Assembly: GCA_963932465.1 (NCBI GenBank)
Contig: OZ010792.1
Location: 278,673,836 to 278,737,835 of the forward strand
DNA: 64,000 nucleotides
Reading direction: 5' to 3'
Origin: Maratus speciosus
Lineage: Eukaryota; Arthropoda; Arachnida; Araneae; Salticidae
Positions 1 through 11,689 of this stretch are shown here, in pieces. A model generated the notes under the pieces. It was not told the origin of the DNA, ran no database searches, and worked only from the letters and a program-made list of their open reading frames with translations. The position numbers were made by a program, and so were the translations under genes. How positions within the stretch are numbered: position 1 is the stretch's first letter; each line of letters opens with the position of its first letter.

Positions 1-328
1 TCCATAGTGAACCAAGTTGCGTAAACAGAAGCCATGTATGAGAAAATATGTGAAAACAGGCTTGGTTCACTGTGGCAGTAGATAAAACAGATTTTATGCA
101 CCTTCTAAATGGACTATCTTATTTATTTATTTTTTAAATGGACTTGGTCTACTATGCTTGTGAGCCCCTCATATCATATCACGCATTGTTATGATAGCAT
201 GAATTATCATGCGCAAACCTGATGCATGTCTCAAGTCATTTTTGTTCGGTCATTTCCGTCAATGATCTTTAAAACTATCATGTAATACTTATAACTAAGC
301 TCTGTCATTACTACAAGACCAATATATA
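1..328. other. AT-rich sequence, nothing recognised
   Basis: No ORF of note, no repeat shared with the rest of the window, and no RNA gene seen. A palindromic MITE follows. Confidence 0.5.
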
Positions 329-944
329 CGAGGTTGTATCAATAAGTTTTTGCACTCACATAGAAATAATTGAGAGAAATTTATAAAATTGCTACATTTT
401 AGGAGTCCTTTTCTATATAGTCAGTGTGCACAGTAACACATTTGTGCAACCGGTATTTCAAAGTGAGGGGGAGGATGTATTCCAGGAGGCGCAATAGCAG
501 ACCCAAAGGGGGGCATTATTCTAACTTTTACTACATACGACATATTGCTGGAAAGGCCTGTGGCCACTTATTTATACTGTGCAGCTTCCGAGCCCCTCCC
601 CCAAAATTTGCCCTCCAGGGGCACTTTTCTAGATTTTGCGGACATCATTCATGCCCCCCGGGGGGGCATTTGGAAGGGAGGGGCTCAGGAGGTGCATACA
701 TTGAATAAGTGGTCACAGGCCTTTCCAACAATATGTCACATGTGGTGTTCGGCAAAAGTTAGAAAAATGACCCCCTTTGGGTCTACTATCGCGCCTCGTG
801 GAATACATCCTCCCGCCTCTTCGTTTGCAGAAATTTTTTACGTGCACGGTGACTATATAGAAAAGGACTAATACAATGTAGCAATTTCATAAATTTCACA
901 CAATTATTTCTATGTGAGGGCAAAAACTTATTGATACACCCTCG
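329..944. mobile_element. Palindromic foldback MITE, mariner-like ends
   Basis: About 616 bp that read as one long imperfect palindrome. The left end (CGAGGTTGTATCAATAAG) is matched in reverse complement at the right end (CTTATTGATACACCCTCG). Matching continues inward through the GTCCTTTTCTATATAGTCA block to a GC-rich centre near 650-670 (CCCCCCGGGGGGGC). The terminal motif, a GTATCAATAAGTTTTTGC-like string, is the kind found on mariner-derived MITEs; that class is inferred. A clean TA duplication is not visible. Short ORFs in both arms are by-products of the palindrome, not genes. Confidence 0.7.
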
Positions 945-2200
945 GAAGTAAAAGAAAAAAAAGAAATTAAATAAGTAATAAAAACTATAAGAAATAAACT
1001 ATAAGACAATAAGTAATAAATAAATAAATAAATAAATAAAGTTGCATTCTGAATTTTAAAACAGCTTTTATTTCAATTCCTACTATTAGTTCACACTCTT
1101 CCTATATTTATTTATTTATTTATATATCTTGTTTAAATTTTCAACCGTTAATAAAATACTTATTATTCATCCTATCAAGATGAAATAAATTTTTTAACCA
1201 TTTGGAAAAATGGTTATTGCCCTCGTCAGGGTAGGAAATCAAAAGCATATCTGAAGGTTTTTATTGGTTTAATCTGCAATTTATTCGTTTTCTGATTGGT
1301 CTATACAGTAATATGTATTTTCCTTTACTTTCAACAGACATGGACAACAGAGTGTTGCCACTATGACAAAAAAGTAATAAAAACTACAAAAAAAAATAAT
1401 AACTCAGAAACAAATTGAAATACAGCTTTCAAACAAATTGCATTTAAAAGTACATCTTTTTCTCTATACGACGATATAAAAAGTAATATTGTGGAATGTT
1501 TAGAAGTTTAAGAATGAAATTTCATTTAAAATTGGCCGTCAGATTTCTTGGAAATCTGGCGATGGAAAAGCCTTTTCCCGAACATCCAATGAAATGCTTG
1601 GATAATATTTAAGTTTCAGGTGAATAATATGTGCGAGTCGCAGGCGATTTCTGTCGCTTGCAACTTTTAAACGTGTAATAACACCATTAATGTTTAATTC
1701 ATGGCGTACGTAATGTACGATCAACTCCGTGCTATTTTTTATGTTTTAAATTTTAGTCTTTGAAAAAATCATTTTCCAAATAGTCGTTGTAATTTGTTAA
1801 ATTGTACTTTTTTTTTTACTTGTACTGGATGACAATTGATGTCAAACAGATTTTTCAAATATTAATTCATTAATTAAATTTTAATTAATTTATTTTAGAT
1901 TTATATGGGAGACAAAATGGCGGCCATTGTTTATTGAACAACATTTAATGCATCTTCATATCTATAAGGGGGGTTACCATAAGGGGGACCCTGTTCTGAC
2001 GCCAAATACCGCCAAGTTTGTCGCCAACTTGGCGATCTCTCTAATATTTCGCCAAATTCCCATAGACTTCCTTTGTAAACCTACTTGCTTATAGAAAATC
2101 AACAAATTGAGATATTTTAATGCAACAAAAACTAATATTAACTTAAGGGATTATATTAAATTTTTCGTTGACGACCTAAGTAGGAATTGACTTTAAAAAC
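945..2200. other. AT-rich intergenic stretch with simple repeats
   Basis: No gene recognised. It holds an AAAT-type microsatellite near 1014-1040, a TTTA run near 1105-1125, and a single ATGGCGGCCAT palindrome near 1918-1928 that recurs many times in the HINE elements at 25-30 kb. A short GCCAA-rich patch lies near 2000-2060. Confidence 0.5.
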
Positions 2201-2261
2201 AAAATTTTTATATTACTTGTTTATATTTAACCTATCATTTCTAACAGCTTGCAAGCAACAA

Positions 2262-2291
2262 AAAATGCTGTGGCAATTACCACAGCATTTT
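2262..2291. repeat. Perfect 12-bp stem hairpin
   Basis: AAAATGCTGTGG, a 6-nt loop, then CCACAGCATTTT. It resembles a bacterial terminator, but the context is eukaryotic repeat DNA. It is most likely the core of an old palindromic element; function unknown. Confidence 0.6.
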
Positions 2292-2362
2292 CTTAATTTA
2301 TTATAAAATATTAATAATAAATAAGATGAAGTTATCTTCACATAAAAGCAATTTTATGAGTA

Positions 2363-2612
2363 GAGTAATTTTACAGCTAACGAAGATAATGCGCTCATGA
2401 CTCACATTCGTTAGCCGAAATTTTCGTTAACCGAAACGTGTGTTCCCGCTCATTTAAAATGCAGCGTAGCTGCGTTATGTAAGGGCGCGCATACAATAAA
2501 ACATTCGTTAGGTGAATTCTTATCCGCTAGCTTTATAAGAAAAACAGTGAAAAACGTCTTCCTTAACCGAAACATTTGTTAGTAGAAGCATTCGTTAGCC
2601 AGGGTATCACTG
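2363..2612. mobile_element. 250-bp MITE with TA target duplication
   Basis: The left end (CAGCTAACGAA a few bases in) and the right end (TTCGTTAGCCAGGG...CACTG) form imperfect inverted repeats, and TA flanks both sides (2361-2362 and 2613-2614). The surrounding sequence has a diverged second copy near 3090-3200, in which ATGAGTATTTCAAGG runs uninterrupted. That gives a paralogous empty site and supports these boundaries. TA duplication and a CACTG terminus suggest a pogo/Tc1-type non-autonomous element. Confidence 0.65.
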
Positions 2613-2868
2613 TATTTCAAGGACTCTCTTTCGGTACATTGAACTTTCTTAAAAGGTGAGTTGAGTGGAGAAAATGATTACCCATATACTTCATACCATT
2701 ACTGATAGCTAATAAATCTAATAAATCTAATATTTCTGATATATATAATAGCTAATATTTCTAATAAAATAGAAATATTAAATTCTCAACTTGCCAAGTT
2801 ACCTGCATATACTCTAATAAAAAGATAAACATTAAAGTATTAAAACGTGCATGAAACAATCGAGTAAA

Positions 2869-2874
<6 letters not shown>

Positions 2875-2910
<36 letters not shown>
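2875..2910. repeat. (TA)n microsatellite
   Basis: About 18 uninterrupted TA units. Confidence 0.95.
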
Positions 2911-2914
<4 letters not shown>

Positions 2915-3389
2915 CATTCTACAGCAAAGAAACGTATCCAACCTTTATTTACTAACTTTTGGTATTTTTACATATAAGAAAATAGTTTGAAATTGTGGTC
3001 TGAAGTTTTAATAGGGTTATATTAGTTCTAAAAAATCAAACTTGTTTTTCAGTTTTCCATCCCTTTCTTGCGACATATCATTACAAAATGTAAATAATAA
3101 ATAATAAATAAGGTGAAATTTTCTTTTCTAAAGCAATGTTATGAGTATTTCAAGGAATCTCCTTCGGTATATTGAACTTTCTTACAAGATGAGCGGAAGT
3201 TCTAAAATCCTCATTACCTGCCTCTCCAGTGTGATGAAACATGTAATTTCCGACATTTTACCATGACCTGATGCAAACAAGGCCATAAAGAGGTCAGTGT
3301 ATTTCAGATTCTATTCATTGCGAGGGTAAATTATCATTGTGAATCAATCCGAGAAGTTTCCGTTTTTTTTTATTTTAATGACCGACTGG

Positions 3390-3645
3390 TTGATTATTTT
3401 AAATTGCAATGTTACAATGTTCGCGGCAACACTTACTTCTTTATTTTTAAATTAATAAAGAATGAACAGGTAGGTAGTTAAAACGAAGGAAACAAAATTA
3501 TGAGTTACGGTATAAATTAATTTGTTGATAGGTTTTAATATCGAAGAAAATCGTTTGTTCCTATAACAACTATTTCCCCCTGATGTCTTTGGCCTTGTTG
3601 ATGTTTCTCGATGTCAAATCCGAAATGATTTGCGTTATAAATGTC
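3390..3645 (+). repeat. ~240-bp tandem repeat, copy 1
   Basis: First of three diverged copies. Shared landmarks, in order: GGTTGATTATTTTAAA, TGTTACAATG, a GGCAA block, an AATTAATAAA block, GAAGGAAACAAAATTA, then ATATCGAAGAAAAT. The 3.7-kb foldback element lies between copies 1 and 2. Confidence 0.65.
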
Positions 3646-6600
3646 GTAGGCTAATTGGAAAATCCGGCTCTTTGCAAACAGCCTAGGCTTTTTGCAAAGA
3701 GCCGGGCTAATTGGAGAATCCATCTCCCTTTTTCCAATTAGCCTGATATTTTTCAGGCTTATTGCAAAGAGCCTAGAAAGCGTTAGGCTAATTGAAAAAT
3801 GACCACATATTATCCGATCAGGGTGATATTTTTAGCTCACAGGCTATCAAAGCCTGAGAGCTTATGTGCCCGCCAATTCTGTATGTACGTGTGTACGTAC
3901 GTACGTACGTATGTACGTAACACGATAACTCTTGATAGAAATATTCGATTTGCTTCAAATTTTTTTTCTAGGTTCATTCTGATAAGGTGCTTCCCTGATT
4001 AGTTTTTGGAGTTCATTGGTTAAGGATAAAGGGGGACTAGTCCCCCCCCCTTAATTTATATAAATGGGTTTTTCATGCAGAAATATTCGATTTGCTCCAA
4101 ATTTGGTATACCGGTTTATTGTGTTAAGGAGCTTCCCTGATTAGATTTGGAAGCTCATTATTTAAGTATAAAGGGGGGGGGAAGGGGGGATACCCCCTTA
4201 ATTTAGATAAATCGGTTTTTCATGATGAATTATTCGATTTGCTCCAAATTTGGTATACCGGTTTATTAAGTTAAAGAGCTGCCTTGATTAGATTTGAAGG
4301 TTCATTAGTTACATATAAAGGGAAGAAAGGGGGAGCTATACCCCCCGTAATTTAGATAAATGGGTTTTTTCATGCAGAAATATGCGATTTGCAATAAATT
4401 TGGTATACCGGTTAATTATGTTAAGCAACTTCCCTGATTACATTTGGAAGATCATTATTATGTATAAAGGGGGGAAAGGGGGGCAATTGCCTCTCCCCTT
4501 AATTTAGATAAATGCGTTTTTCATGTAGAATTATTCGATTAGCTCAAATTTGGCATGCTGGTTTATTATGTTAAGGAGATGGCTTTTTAGATTTGGAGGT
4601 TCATTAGTTAAATATAAAGGGAGGAAAGGGGGGATAGACCCCCCCTTAATTTAGATAAATGGGTTTTTCATGCAGAGTTATTCGATTTGCTCCAAATTTC
4701 GTATGCCGGTAATGTTAAGGAGCCTTGATTAGATTTGGAGATTTATTGGTTAAGTATAAAGGAGGGACAGGGGCTAGTGTCCCCTTAATTTAGATAAATG
4801 GGTTTTCATTACAGAATTATTCGATTTGCTTCAAATTTGATATACCAGTTTATTACGATATGGCTTCCTTCATTTGATTTGGATGTTCATTGGTTAAGTA
4901 TAAAAGGTGGGAAAGAGGGCAATTGCCCCCCCCCCCTTAATTTAGATAAATGTGTTTTCATGCAGAATTATCTGGTTTAGTTTAATGTTTTTTCAAGCAG
5001 ATCCGAACTTGAAGGTTCCATTTGAAGTCAACCCGAAAACCTACCACAGCCAGGTTTCGGATTGAGTTCAATTAGAACTTTCAGTTTCGGACCGGGTTGC
5101 CGGTGGACGGAGATTATTTTGTCTGGCTTGCATCGGGTTATAGTTCTTTGGAATATTTTTGTCGGTTAAGATTTGGTTCGGGACGGGTTTCAGGTTGGCT
5201 TCGAATTGAATTTTTAGGTTCTGGTAGCGTTGCGTGTCCACGGAAACTAATTTGTCTTGTTCGGATCCGGTTATTGTTCTTTGGAATATTTTTGTCGGTT
5301 ATCAGATTTGGTTCGGGATTTCATGTTTTTTCAAATGGAACTCTCAGGTTCGGGTCGGGTTGCATGTAGACTGAAATTATTTTGTCTTGCTCGGATCGGA
5401 GTACGGTCTGTTGTAATTCATTTTTCGGGTTTGGGTATGGTTATGCGTTAATAAACCTAATAAAAAGAAAATCGCCGAGTTAAACTGATGGAATTGAGTT
5501 CACAGGCTATTCACACTAATTGTATATTATACTCTTATTTCAAAGAATAATGCCCCTCCCCCCAAAAAATGAAGGTATTAGTCCCCGTTGCCCCCTTTTC
5601 TACTTAACCAAAGAACCTCCAAATCTAATCAGGGAAGCTACTTAACATAATAAACTGGTATACCAAATTTGAAGCAAATCAGATAATTCTGCATGAAAAA
5701 ACCATTTCACTAAATTAAGGGGGGGGGGGGGTGTATTAGCTCCCCCATTTCACCCTTTATGCTGAACCAATGAACTTTCAAATCTAATCAAAAAAGCTCC
5801 ATATTAGAATGAACCTAGAAAAAAAATTAAACTAAATTAGATAATTCTGCATGAAAACACATTTATCTAAATTAAGGGGAGGGCAATTGCCCCCTTTCCC
5901 CCCTTTTATACTTAACCAATGAACATCCAAATCAAATGAAGGAAGCCATATCGTAATAAACTGGTATATGAAATTTGAAGCAAATCGAATAAGTCTGCAT
6001 GAAAAACCAATTTATCTAAATGAATGGGACACTAGCCCCTGTCCCTCCTTTATACTTAACCAATACATCTCCAAATCTAATCAAGGCAGCTCCTTAACAT
6101 AATAAACCGGTATACGAAATTCGGAGCAAATCGAATAACTGTGCATGAAAAACCCATTTATCTAAATTAAGGGGGGTCTAGCCCCCCCCCCTTTCCTCCC
6201 TTTATACTTAACTAATGATCCTCCAAATATAATCAGGGAAGCTCCTTAACATAATAAACTGGTATACGAAATTTCTAGCAAATCGAATAACTCTGCATGA
6301 AAAACCCATTTATCTAAATTAAGGGGGGGGGGGGGTCTAGCCCCCCTTTCCTCCCTTTATACTTAACTAATGAACCTCCAAATCTAATCAGGGAAGCTCC
6401 TTAACATAATAAACTGGTATACCAAATTTGGAGCAAATCGAATAATTTTGCATTTAAAACCCATTTACATAAATTAAGGGGGGGGGGAGCACCCCCCTTT
6501 CCTCCCTTTATACTTAACTAATGAACCTCCAAATCTAATCAAGCCATCTCCTTAACATAATAATCCAGTATACCAAATTTGAGCTAATCGAATAATTCTA

Positions 6601-7335
6601 CATGAAAAACGCATTTATCTAAATTAAGGGGAGAGGCAATTGCCCCCCTTTCCCCCCTTTATACATAAAAATGATCTTCCAAATGTAATCAGTGAAGCTG
6701 CTTAACATAATTAACCGGTATACCAAATTTATAGCAAATCGCATATTTCTGCATGAAAAACCCATTTATCTAAATTACGGGGGAATAACCCCCCCCCGCT
6801 TTCCTCCCTTTATATGTAACTAATGAACCTCCAAATCTAATCAAGGCAGCTCCTTAACTTAATAAACCGGCATACCAAATTTGGAGCAAATCGAATATTT
6901 CTGCATGAAAAACCCATTTATATAAATTAAGGGGGGGGGACTAGCCCCCTTTTCCCCCTTTATCCTTAACCAATGAACCCCCAAAAATAATCAGGGAAGT
7001 ACCTTATCAGAATGAACCTAGAAAAAAAAATTGAAGCAAATCGGATATTTCTATCAAGAGTTATCCTGTTACGTACATACGTACGTACACACGTACATAC
7101 AGAATCGGCGGGCACATAAGCTCTCAGGCTTTGATAGCCTGTGAGCTAAAAATACCACCCTGATCGGATAATAAGTGGTCATTTTTCAATTAGCCTAACA
7201 CTTTCTAGGCTCTTTGCAATAAGCCTGAAAAATATCAGGCTAATTGGAAAAAGGGAGATGGATTCTCCAATTAGCCCGGCTCTTTGCAAAAAGCCTAGGC
7301 TGTTTGCAAAGAGCCGGATTTCTCAATTAGCCTAC
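3646..7335. mobile_element. 3.7-kb foldback element with array-built arms
   Basis: A very long inverted-repeat element. Both outer ends begin GTAGGCTAATTG (7325-7335 in reverse complement), followed by nested hairpins such as GGCTCTTTGCAAA paired with TTTGCAAAGAGCC. Both arms then carry a block with CTATCAAAGCCTGAGAGC and a TACG-rich microsatellite. Inside that, each arm is a tandem array of ~145-150-bp units with landmarks ATTCGATTTGCTCCAAATTT, GGTATACCGGTTTATTA and a poly-G/poly-C run. There are about 8 units on the left (3935-4980) and about 10 inverted units on the right (5540-7055). The centre (4981-5460) has its own repeats. Long arms built of tandem repeats are the hallmark of Drosophila Foldback/Galileo-type elements. 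No transposase was seen and no clean target duplication was found, so class membership is inferred. Confidence 0.8.
4981..5460 (+). repeat. Central spacer with ~135-bp repeats
   Basis: The unique loop of the foldback element. A unit containing GTTCTTTGGAATATTTTTGT and GATTTGGTTCGGGA occurs near 5140 and 5275, with a degenerate third copy near 5375. Reading frames of 64-90 codons here are the repeat read through and show no recognisable domain. Confidence 0.6.
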
Positions 7336-7580
7336 AACATAAACAACAGGTAGATTGTTTTAAAATTACAGTGTTACAATGCTGGAGGCAATAGTTACAT
7401 TTCTTCAATTAATAAATAATAGATAAGTATGTAAAATGAAGGAAACAACATTCCAATTTTCGTATTAACTTCTGTTGGGGATCTCAATATCGAAAAAAAT
7501 AATCTTTTTAATACAACAATGTGATTCCTAGTTGTTATCTTCGATATTAATACTACTTCTTAACATCACTGTTGTATCGA
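7336..7580 (+). repeat. ~240-bp tandem repeat, copy 2
   Basis: Same landmarks as copy 1, including GTATGTAAAATGAAGG near 7427. This copy keeps the uninterrupted sequence into which Helitron 1 was inserted in copy 3. Confidence 0.65.
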
Positions 7581-7687
7581 CAATTTCATGAGCGGATTGT
7601 TGATTATTTTAAAATTACAATGCCACATAGAGGCAATAGTCACATCTGTAGAGTTTTTTCAATTAATAATTAATTAATAGTCAGGTA

Positions 7688-9053
7688 TCTCTCTATTCTA
7701 AAAAAAAGTAACTTACGCTGTCACCGCAGCCGCCGGTTTTGAATTTTTTGTGAACAGAGGTCTTTCTCCGTTAATATTAAGAAACATATTGCATACAAAA
7801 AGTATGAAAATCGGCAGTATTATAGAGAAATGCTTGATAAACACGCTGATGCAGACAGTTTTCAAATCGAAGAATTATTTTAAGTGATATTTAATGCTAA
7901 ATTTGGACAAAGTCGTTTCATTAAAAAATTTTTATAGGAGCAAAAACTATACATCGGAATTTAATCATTTTTACATCATTTTATACGTTATAATTTCCCG
8001 GTGTGCAGAATGCATTTATTTTTGAAATTTGACTCATTTTTTGAGCTTTTATTTCTATTTTAAATTCAAATTTTCAGCATTTCGAGAGATATTTTTTACT
8101 TATTTTAGAAAATTGTACTAATTTAACCTGTTGCCAACTGTATAAACAGCGCAAACAATAATGTTTGCTTCAAATTAAAAATTTATTTACACGTGACTAT
8201 TATAAACAGAAAAAAAAACTTTCAAATTAGAATTAAATAATTACGTATAAAAAGCAGGAACTTATTGAAAATTACTTCATAAAAACTATATTTACACGTG
8301 AATTTTAACAGAGAAAGGATATTGTAAAATAATAAATTCATTAACATGTGTTAGAAGTCTTAAATACGAGAAATTACGTCACATTTACGTCACATTATAC
8401 TTATTACGTAAAATGAACAAAAAATAATATTGCAAAACAGTTTAAATTTAAAAATTGCACAAGACATTTATTTGATATTTCGAGATGAACTTTTCAACTA
8501 TTTTTGTTGGGACAGCGCAAATAATATTTCGTTTCTAACAAAAGTATTTTCACGTGAATATTAAAAAGAGAAATAAAAGTTTGGTGAAAATTGCGTGAAA
8601 TTAAAAACGATACATTTAAAATGTCTTTCATTTATTTATTTATTTATTTATTGAACAACAAACATACGACTTGTGGCTTGACATGAGAGCCCGCTTAAAA
8701 TGTCTTATTTAAAAGAACTTTCTTTTCGCTTTGTTAAAAAATACCGGGAGACAAAGACTCTGTTTACTTAATTCATTTTATATTAGCTTATTTTGAAATG
8801 TTTAACTGGTTATATTTAATCAAAGAGGAAAACAGCCATAGCACCTTTTAACAGCAGCTGATTTTTCCTTAAAATTCTTCAATCAAAGAGAAATGAATAG
8901 AAACCCTTTTATAGGGAGATCGCCACTGCTTTTTAAATTATAATTCAATCTTTCAAAATCTTTTTAAAGCCGATTAAATTAGCGTGCTTTTAGAAACTGC
9001 GGTGTCTGAACGGGGGTTGGCGAGCGTAGCTCGTAGGTGGCCGAGCCCCCTAG
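7688..9053 (+). mobile_element. Helitron 1, non-autonomous, complete
   Basis: The 5' end is TCTCTCTATTCTA preceded by A. The 3' end has a GC hairpin (GGCCGAGCCCCC in this copy) immediately before CTAG, followed by T. TC...CTRR ends, a 3' hairpin and insertion between A and T without target duplication define Helitrons. The tandem-repeat copy at 7427 supplies the empty site. Length is 1,366 bp with no ORF for Rep or helicase, so it depends on an autonomous partner. It is related to copies at 36608-37865, 56828-57957 and 57958-59421. It carries a 67-bp retroposed insert (8628-8694). Confidence 0.88.
8628..8694 (-). mobile_element. Truncated retroposon tail inside Helitron 1
   Basis: A 67-bp insert flanked by perfect 12-bp direct repeats TTAAAATGTCTT (8616-8627 and 8695-8706). 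Helitron 2 has this sequence only once. On the minus strand the insert ends in an (AATA)n-like tail, which fits a strongly 5'-truncated SINE or LINE copied in by target-primed reverse transcription. The parent family is unknown. Confidence 0.7.
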
Positions 9054-9185
9054 TATGAAATAAAGGAAACAAAATTACTAGTTTTGTTCTAAATTCTGTT
9101 TCGATATCAAGGAAAATTGTTGGCGCGTTTTCTTGTTGTTATCTTCGTCATTAACGTCGTTTTTCGACATCATAGCCTAAAAGGC

Positions 9186-10512
9186 ATTATTTTGCATTGT
9201 TATTGTAAAAAAATAAAATAAAATAAAATAAAATAACAATTTTTAATAATAAATCAATTTAAAAATAATTTTCAGAATTCGCTAAATTGTTTTAGTAAAA
9301 ATTTGCATTTTAAACATTTTTGGATTATGAAAATAATTTAAAAATAATTAATTTAACTTGATATAGTGGAAATAATTACGCAAACGTCAATGGTAAAGAT
9401 AAAATTTGAGTTTGTAAAATAACAACGAAACCGAGAGAAATAACTTAAAATTTTAAATGATATATTTTCTTCAATTAAGATATATGATACTTTTCTTGCA
9501 ATCTTGTTATAATGATTTTTTAAGATATATTTTGCATTTCACTACCTAGAATAAAAATGAGTTACGATGGACGAGAGACAAGTACTCCTATTATAGAAAA
9601 TGGATGAAGAATAAAGCTAGAAATATTATTAAGCGATTTCTAATTTAAGAAAATTAATATTCTGTCTCATCTGCCAACTTGACTAATCACCAGGGTAAAA
9701 TATATTTTTAAATAAAAAACATTTATTAATTTAACCATTAGAACACATAAAAAAATCTGCCAACTATGCAGTTTTTATATTTATTTGCTTTTTGTTCTTT
9801 CGCTTCATTTCGATCTTTAGTGCTTTTTCTTCTCTAACGTCTATATTTGCATATCTAATATGCAACCGTGATAATAAAACTCGATGTAAACTTTTGGGCG
9901 TATCGCAGCTATCCCTGTGTGACTTTAAAAATAAATAAAAATAAATAAATTTTAAAAAAAAGTTTAAAATTAGGGAAAAGAAGAGCATTGTTTAACAAAG
10001 AAAACTGAAAGCTGTAACACATTTCATCCATCGTCAAATAAATAAATGTAAAAAATTCGATCGAATTTTAATCTAACCACCACAATTCTACAAGTGTAAT
10101 TAATTCTGCGAAAAATACGTAACATAAATTCGGTAACTTTAATGATTCAGAGCTACAGTACCCACTCGTTAGATCGCGTTTCGTTATTTCGTCCATTCAA
10201 ATATATCGTTATTTCTCTTCTCCTGAAAAGAAGAAAAAAATAATTCTAATAACGTTTTTCAATGTTTTAAAATATCTATAGATTTATATAGTATTACAAT
10301 AAATAAATGTAGTAATAGTAAATAAATGTCATTATCTGTTATTAATTTTACTAAAAAATTGTAACATCTATATTATAAAGAAGAAAACACGCCCTTAGGT
10401 AACGTTAACATCATATCAGCGGTGGCAATGATTCCATTAAGCATTCCATTTCCCGTTTCTTTTTTCTTTTTTTTTTTTTTTTTTTTTGTAAATTTAATTA
10501 CTTCTAAACACG
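9186..10512. other. AT-rich intergenic stretch
   Basis: No gene recognised. It contains an AAAAT pentanucleotide microsatellite near 9209-9236. A 74-codon minus-strand frame at 9764-9988 is lysine/phenylalanine-rich low complexity. Confidence 0.5.
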
Positions 10513-11006
10513 TACCGTATTTACCCGCGTATAAGTCGAGAAATTTTGGACAAAAAAAGACTTTAAAGTTGGGAGGGTCGACTTATACGAGGGTCCTTAT
10601 TTTTTTTTTTTTTTTCTTTTTACTAGAAGTCAAAAATACCCTTCTGAAAGGCAATTGTTCTCTTTTCGCATTCCATAACACGATGACGTCGTGTACTGTC
10701 GATTTCCATACCAGGAGAGAAAAAGAGGAGACTGAGTGACGGGTTTGGTGCTGGCGATGAATGCACGCCTACTACCCCCTCCCCCTCTCTCTGATAGATC
10801 AGTAGATAAAATCCCGAGAATGTATCACCCCTATGTGCAATTGAATCGTCCGCGAGTGGCTAAAAACATGTGACTCTCTAAAAACACGTGACCCGCGTTA
10901 TATCTTGCGTGTACTTGATAGTACACTTATTCTTTATTTCTTCGTTTATCTTACTGCAATTTTTCTCCTTGTTTCTACTGATATGGCTATTTAGTTATTA
11001 GAAAAC

Positions 11007-11682
11007 AGTAACGCAATTCATACGCAGCTGGATTTAAAGTTATTTCTTTAGCCGAAGAGTCTAACAGCTGTGCTGCTTCTCGTCAGTTTTGATTTCGCGA
11101 AAAATTGATTCGAGATTCAAGCAAGAATAAGGCAAAGCTAGAAAACATCCCAAAATCAAAAAAGGCTTTGCGGAATGGAAAATCGCCCTTTCCAGAACTC
11201 GAAAATGTATTGCATGATTGGGTTGTAGAGTGCCGGGGAAATGATTTTATTGCCACTAGAACTGCCATATGTTTACGAGCAATGAAGCTTGCAAAAGAAA
11301 AAAAAGTATGGTGTTCCAAACACGTTTCGTGTATCAGAACATTGGTGCACTAGATTTATGAATCGTCATCGTTTGACTTTACGCCAGCGCACTAAACTAG
11401 CACAAAAATTACCATCTTACTTGAAAGCAAAGATTATAAAATTTCAAAAATACGTCATGGATCAAAGAAAACTGAAATCTTTTGAACTTTGTCATGTAGG
11501 AAATTAGACGAAACACTCATGTGATTCGACCTACCAGAAAATAAAGCAGGGAACTGCAAGGGGGAAAAAAAGCATTTTGGGAAAAACGACTGGACACGAA
11601 AAAACCCGTTTTACCTGTTTGGCCGACAGTAGTAAGCTTCATCCGTTGATTATTTTCAAAAGAAAAACGTTGCCGAAAAACG
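11007..11682 (+). pseudogene. pogo/Tigger transposase, N-terminal half (broken)
   Basis: This encodes the DNA-binding half of a pogo transposase. From about 11019 the frame reads SYAAGFKVISLAEESNSCAA, typical of the first helix-turn-helix of CENP-B/Tigger proteins. It continues with EKLIRD and then PKSKKALRNGKSPFPELEN, the second (HTH_CenpB-like) domain. Then come a frameshift near 11310 and a second near 11505, where the family's first catalytic aspartate (DET) sits in a shifted frame. The motif TTGHEKTRFT and the string LHPLIIFKRKTLPKN follow, right up to the junction. There is an in-frame stop near 11088. The 15-bp repeats of the inserted element then read on in frame to about 11801, making a meaningless lysine-rich tail. 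No intact start was identified. Confidence 0.85.
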
Positions 11683-11689
11683 GGTGCGC

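Larger units (their letters stand above)
7590..9185 (+). repeat. ~240-bp tandem repeat, copy 3, split by Helitron 1
   Basis: The first part is 7590-7687. The unit resumes at 9054 (TATGAAATAAAGGAAAC) and runs to about 9185 with the usual ATATCAAGGAAAATTG block. Confidence 0.65.

Noticed and set aside
424..871. Two overlapping ORFs of 94 and 108 codons
   Set aside because: They lie in the two arms of a palindromic MITE and show no known domain; their length follows from the GC-rich repeat.
2262..2291. Rho-independent-terminator-like hairpin
   Set aside because: The context is eukaryotic repeat DNA; no bacterial gene is present.
5097..5451. ORFs of 90 and 64 codons with repeated glycine/serine-rich strings
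   Set aside because: They are the tandem repeat of the foldback loop read in two frames.
10422..10739. 105-codon ORF with poly-phenylalanine runs
   Set aside because: Runs through two poly-T tracts and the pogo terminal repeat; low complexity.
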